From Beaufortia kweichowensis (Eukaryota; Chordata; Actinopteri; Cypriniformes; Gastromyzontidae), in contig CM032816.1 of the NCBI GenBank assembly GCA_019155185.1, forward strand, positions 9,216,510 through 9,280,509: 64,000 nt of DNA, given 5' to 3'. The notes below the pieces were generated by a model, which had not been told where the DNA came from, did no database searches, and saw nothing but the letters and a program-made list of their open reading frames with translations. A program made the translations under genes and the position numbers. Positions 1 to 64,000 of the stretch are shown in pieces. The stretch's first letter is position 1; every line of letters starts with the position of its first letter.

Positions 1-2693
1 TTGTATGAATTAGTTTGATCTCATTTGTATGATTTAGTATGATCCGCTTTTGCACCAGTGATGGTTAGGGCGTGGAGCTTTGTTGTTGCTTTTTCTAATA
101 TTAATATTTAAAAAAAATTGTATGACACTGTATGAATCAATAAAATTTTTCCACCTTGTAAAATAATTGCGAATTCCTGTGAGAATTTGTGAATTCTAGC
201 TGATTTTCTATTCTAACCAGCTTACAAGTCCAGCCAACCACTTTCAAGCAAGCTATATTTTGTGCAGCTTAACCAGTTTGAAATCATCATGCCACTGGTT
301 TCGTCTAATTTAAGCAACTCATTGTCTTTATAATATTGTTCAGAACATTTAGAATCAAATGCTTGTGCCTTGTGGGCTTTAAATAAAACATGTTGTGCAA
401 GTATGATTGTCCCTATGAACCATTTCATGATGCTGTATAATAAGAAAGAAAACGTTCACTCTTCTCATTAGACATGTTAATTTAGTTTTAAGAGGCGGAA
501 AAACTACTTAGTATATCCTTTGATCATTATTCATCAAAGCTCCAAAATGCACAAGAAGACGACGCCTAGCCCAGGCCGACAAAATGGTTGAAAGATGCAT
601 GCACTCGATTTTGCAAATGAGCAACAGTGCCGTTTCCTCACCCAAAATTTCAGCCCATTTCGTATGCATGGGGTTTAGCCCATATGCCTCCATCTCTCCT
701 GCCCCATCTTGCGAATGTGCGAGGTTATCTCTCTCTCACCAATTGATGAATGAATGAGAATGCCGTGTTTCAGACCGTGTGACGGCAGACCAGGTGAGAG
801 ATTTCCTGTGTGCTTAATATCCTGTACTCTTGAGGGGAAAGTGTCCCACTGAGATCAGATCTGGAACCTTCCGCAGGGCTGCAGGATCCTGTCGGCTGGA
901 GGTCCTTTAAGCACGGTGTGAGCGTAAAATGGAACAAAGTGGATTACACCCTGTTTTCCGGTATGCTTACGGTAGATAGAAGCACAAAGGAAGATGTCTT
1001 ATAATTTCCCTAATGAGTGATCATTTAGATGTTAATCTTCTGACAATATGCATTACGTGTAAATATGGATAATTCTGACAGTATATTCTATATAATAGCT
1101 GGTACAGATTAAAATAATTTATCCCATATCTTTTATGTGTAGACAGAACTTTTAAATGTATGACTTTCTTATGCAGAACGTAAAAGAAGATATTCTGAAA
1201 AATGTTGGACCTCATTGACTTCAATTGAATGAACACATGAATGAAGACATTTTTAAAAAATCGTATACACGTTTTGAACAACATGAGTGTGAACAAATGA
1301 TGACAGAATTCGTTAAGCCATTTGTTAAGCCTCCTCTTCTTGAATGTTTTTCTCCTCATGCTAGAAAGATTAAAGCGCTGTGTATAGTGGAACCACCAAC
1401 CTGCATTTTGATGTTTGGCCTTCAAACAAATTATTACCAACATCGATGAAAGAGTTAGTCTCTATAGACTCAGCAGTTCCAAGACATCTAAGACCCTGTA
1501 AACTCATTGAGGTGTCCATGATCATGGCGAGATATGTCAGAGTTGTCAGGTTGATTGAGATGATGTCTGTTTTTGTTGCTGGAGTGGAGGTGGTTGCTCT
1601 CAGAGGTTGTTTGAAGGACCGTGAAATATGATATGAGCAGGTTAGAGGCACTTGTTGTTCACAGTCACATACATAGCTGTACAGGGAGTAGGTGTTGAAA
1701 TCATTGGCGTAGTAATGGTTCAGAGACGAAGCCCTCTGTTGGCAAAAGTGTTGAAGCTGTGGGTGGAGGTGCTATCCAATTCTGGTTTTATGTGTGATTG
1801 ACCTCGCTCTCTTCCGTCTGTCCAAACATAGGTAATTATGAGGCCATATGTTACTGTACTTTCTTTTTTTCTTATGATATGTTGTACATGGAGAATCCTG
1901 ACCCAACGGTACCCATAGGTACATACAGATCAGATGTCAATATTGGTATATTTAGTGGTTGAAATGTCACCAAAAGATTAAAAAAAGATTTTAAAGCATT
2001 ATTTATTTTTCATAGTCAGGTGAAATTTTCAGATCATTCCTCATAAATGAGCACATGAAAATACAAAATAAAATATCTATTTTATGTTCTTTGAAGAGTC
2101 ATCTCTTCTTTATTTTGGGTATTATTACTCGTTTTTGGTCACATCAATAACGCCTGTATATTTCATGTAATTTACTGCACATCACGAATCAGATTATTAT
2201 TACAAGTTCGTTTCATTAAAACACTTTCTACGTAACTTACCAAAGGCGATTTTGGCTCATTTAGCACATGGCAAAAATTTATTGTGTGAACTAAAACTAC
2301 TACCAGAATATGTCACATTATATCACATCGAGCAGTTTAGTTTTTAGCCGTGATCCAGAGATTTGTGTTTTGTTTTACTTCATTTGTGTGGACTGCGAAT
2401 GCCCAGGGCAACAGTGGTAAACTTGGCACCCACACTAGCAGAACAGACGTGGCCAGGAAAGGGCTGCGCTCCAGAATGCATTCATACACAAAGCCCTCGG
2501 CACACAGCACGCTCTGGCTGCATAATGGAAAGATGCCAGCTGATCTGCCGGCCATGGTTGAGTGATGTGTGCTGGAGATGTTGATGTTTTGCTGGATAAC
2601 TGTGTCCTTCAACTATTTTGCTGCCAGTGGACCTTCTTGCCGTTGTGCGTGTGTGTGATCGTTCTCACTGAGAACTTTATTTCGTTGTGGCAG
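1..2693 (+). other. ntrk3 intron, 3' part, before the LRRCT exon
   Basis: This is the end of an intron whose start lies outside the window. I looked for the small LRR exons of TrkC here and saw none. It contains AT-rich sequence, a diverged dispersed repeat near 1-145, one palindromic MITE at about 1156-1310, and a complex stretch at 2350-2620 with open frames on both strands but no recognisable product. Confidence 0.7.
1156..1310. repeat. Palindromic MITE copy (Angel-like), diverged
   Basis: Contains the family signature: TGTATGACTTTCTT near the left, AAAGAAGATATTCTGA in the middle, and GAACAACATGAG with ATGATGACAGAATT at the right. It is one of at least nine copies in the window. The family name is from memory; membership rests on shared sequence. 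Confidence 0.7.
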
Positions 2694-61991
<59,298 letters not shown>

Positions 61992-62780
61992 GTATGCCAA
62001 AATAACCGGAACTGGAGCGAGGAGGAATGGAGTTACAAACAAACTTAAGATATACTGTATATATCATTTTAATTAATGGTATCTGAACTCTTGAGTTCCC
62101 TTGAGTCATATAACAGATAAAGATAGCAACTCAGGCTTGTCCTAAACAAGGTTTGCCTTAAAGTAGATGCGTTGAAATGTCATGTTGTTGGTTTATTCAT
62201 CGCACACGCTCCCTCGTGTGTTGCATTAATGAGAAACCTGCTTAATTTCTCCTATTGTTCATCTCTGTGTTACAAGGTTTGGTTGAACTTCAAACACACA
62301 AACACACACAGATATGTTATATATTTACCTTTACCTTATTTACCTTAATTAATACTATTGAAACAATTTAATTTGGTTAAAGCTTTATATAGAGTCTAGA
62401 GTATTACTAGTGTTTCTGGGCCAGACAAAACTTTGTCTTCACCAAACTTTGATCCCTTTGTGGTTAGTGGGATGCTGTCTGTACAATATGAGAAATTTAA
62501 TTACATTGCCAGTGGCTGTGGCTTCTTATGATAAGATGTGTTTTTTTAAATCTCTTTAGATTGAAAGTCACATACAGGACGACCATGAACAAATTAACTA
62601 ATGCTTTTTATAGAAAAATCTCATATAGCCTGTGTATTTCACCTTATAAGTAAACAAGAAAAAGACATGATAAAAAAGAGAGTTTGTAGAAACATTATAT
62701 TGTTTGTATTGTGACATTATTTGTTTGATTATTAAGCATCTCCCCTTATTGTCATTTCCACAAGGCAAAAAACTCTAGTT

Positions 62781-62978
62781 CTCATTACTGTAATATAAAG
62801 AATAATGTTAGATATGTAGTTTGTTAATTGTATTTATTCACAGCGGTAGTAATGCCACTGATATGTGAATTTAAATAAATACAAAATTACAGTAATGAGA
62901 ATCTAATTAGTATCACATTTGAGAATATTGGGAATTAAAAGTAATAACAGAATAATCCAGATGCATTACAGTAATGAG
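62781..62978. repeat. Fold-back repeat: ATTACAGTAATGAG in three copies
   Basis: CTCATTACTGTAAT at 62781-62794 is the exact reverse complement of ATTACAGTAATGAG at 62886-62899, and that 14-mer occurs again at 62965-62978. The set could fold as a long hairpin, suggesting a small inverted-repeat element. Confidence 0.6.
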
Positions 62979-63073
62979 ACTTTGGGGAAATGTATATAAT
63001 TGTTATGAACAATAATGTCAAGATGCAAAAAATCTTGATCTACAAATTTGAAGTATAACTTAAATATAAACAT

Positions 63074-63300
63074 GCTAGAAAGGTTCTTTACAGCGATGCC
63101 ATAGAAGAACCATTTTAGTTCCCCAAAGAAGTGTTTTTGAAAGAACCATTTCTTATCTTTTTAAAATATAAAGACCTTTTTCTACTACAAACAACCTGCT
63201 GTAAATCAAAGGTTACCAATGTAAAAGGTTCTTTATGGAATCATAAAAGTGCCAAAATGTTTTTTCTATGGCATCGTGAAGCATCTTTATTTATAAATTC
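63074..63300. repeat. Second palindromic MITE family, near full length
   Basis: The left arm reads TTCTTTACAGCGATGCCATA followed by GAAGAACCATTTT. The right arm reads GGTTCTTTATGGAATC and TTCTATGGCATCGTGAAGCA. The arms are inverted copies, so the whole unit can fold back. A partial copy in the other orientation lies at about 51434-51520. Confidence 0.75.
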
Positions 63301-64000
63301 ATAGCTTTTTCCTGAGATTTTCTTTATCGCACAATATAAAGTCACTTGCGCTTTAAAGTTCCAAGTTGTGAAAAGTAAAAAACACAAACCATCTGTATAC
63401 AACAGACTCTTACAAAGCTCTTAAAATCACAGCTGGATTAAACACTTCACACAGAGATCATCAATATCAGCTCTGAGAATCATAATCATAAAGTCCCCAG
63501 TGATTAACTTTATGTGAGGTAGATGTGTGTTTTGTATCATACACAGAAAGGCGACTTGAATACCAATGACATCATCCATTCCATATTCTGTTGCCAGAGG
63601 CTCTGTGGTTACTGTATTGCATCAGAATGTTGTGAAACCAAATCAAACTATCCATCAATACAACACAGACATTAACTATAGCTGGAGTCAGAGCAGTGAA
63701 CTCAAGGGACAACAAACAATTATCTGTCTCTGCTAAAAGTCAATAAATAGCCGTCTACTCGCTCAGATGCCTTGAGTTTCATGAGTTTGTTTATCGTAAC
63801 AAACAGGCCATAGATCTGTTACAAGAGTGAACAAATCTCTTGTATAAAAAAAACACAAATCAGTCATTGTCTTTGTTGCCAGATTGTCAGCAAGTAATCT
63901 CACAGTCTCTGACTCTGAAGTATACACTTGTTCATTTAGAGAGAAGCTGCCTCAGAGTCATTTAGAAATGCAAATTTAGCTCTGAATCGAATTCTGAAAT

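Larger units (their letters stand above)
61992..64000 (+). other. ntrk3 intron before the final exon (partial)
   Basis: The last TrkC coding exon was not found here. The stretch contains an inverted/direct repeat set at 62781-62978 and a palindromic MITE at about 63074-63300. The final 700 bases hold nothing I recognise. Confidence 0.75.

Noticed and set aside
1370..1651. Overlapping open frames on both strands
   Set aside because: Thr/Ser/Leu-rich translation with no homologue recognised. No LRR motif of TrkC is present.

Overview
The window is a piece of a teleost nuclear genome, most likely a cyprinid (carp/zebrafish family). It is AT-rich and carries palindromic TTAA-ended MITEs of the kind common in cyprinids, tRNA-derived SINE fragments and long CT, GATA and AT microsatellites. 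Every coding exon belongs to one vertebrate-type gene with canonical GT-AG introns. No prokaryotic or viral gene was seen.

The only protein-coding gene I can support is the plus-strand neurotrophin-3 receptor tyrosine kinase gene ntrk3 (TrkC). The window holds twelve internal exons between 2694 and 61991. The signal peptide and most leucine-rich repeats lie upstream of base 1. The last exon, with the end of the kinase lobe and the C-terminal tail, lies beyond base 64000. I cannot tell whether this is the a or the b teleost co-orthologue.

Layout: 1-2693 is intron. The LRR C-cap, Ig1 and Ig2 exons lie at 2694-6287, a 15-bp microexon and a tandem-acceptor stalk exon at 7360-8181, and the transmembrane exon at 9202-9304. 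A 27.6-kb intron follows. The juxtamembrane exon with the NPQY adaptor site is at 36886-37074, followed by a 16-kb intron. The kinase exons are at 53087-53217, 55261-55433, 56464-56707 and 61833-61991. The window ends in the intron before the final exon.

Joined together, the exons give 604 codons of receptor: ligand-binding ectodomain, one membrane pass, Shc-docking juxtamembrane segment and kinase core with P-loop, catalytic lysine, HRD, DFG and YxxxYY activation loop. The one break is an extra base in the Ig2 exon at about 6055. It shifts the frame and creates a stop at 6094-6096, although the sequence on both sides is otherwise well kept.

The rest is intron. It holds at least nine palindromic MITE copies (densest around the first kinase exons), another AT-rich dispersed family, SINE fragments, microsatellites, a CpG-rich islet near 13.3-13.7 kb, a 39-nt direct repeat near 48.4 and 49.0 kb, and several complex stretches that look like candidate conserved non-coding elements.
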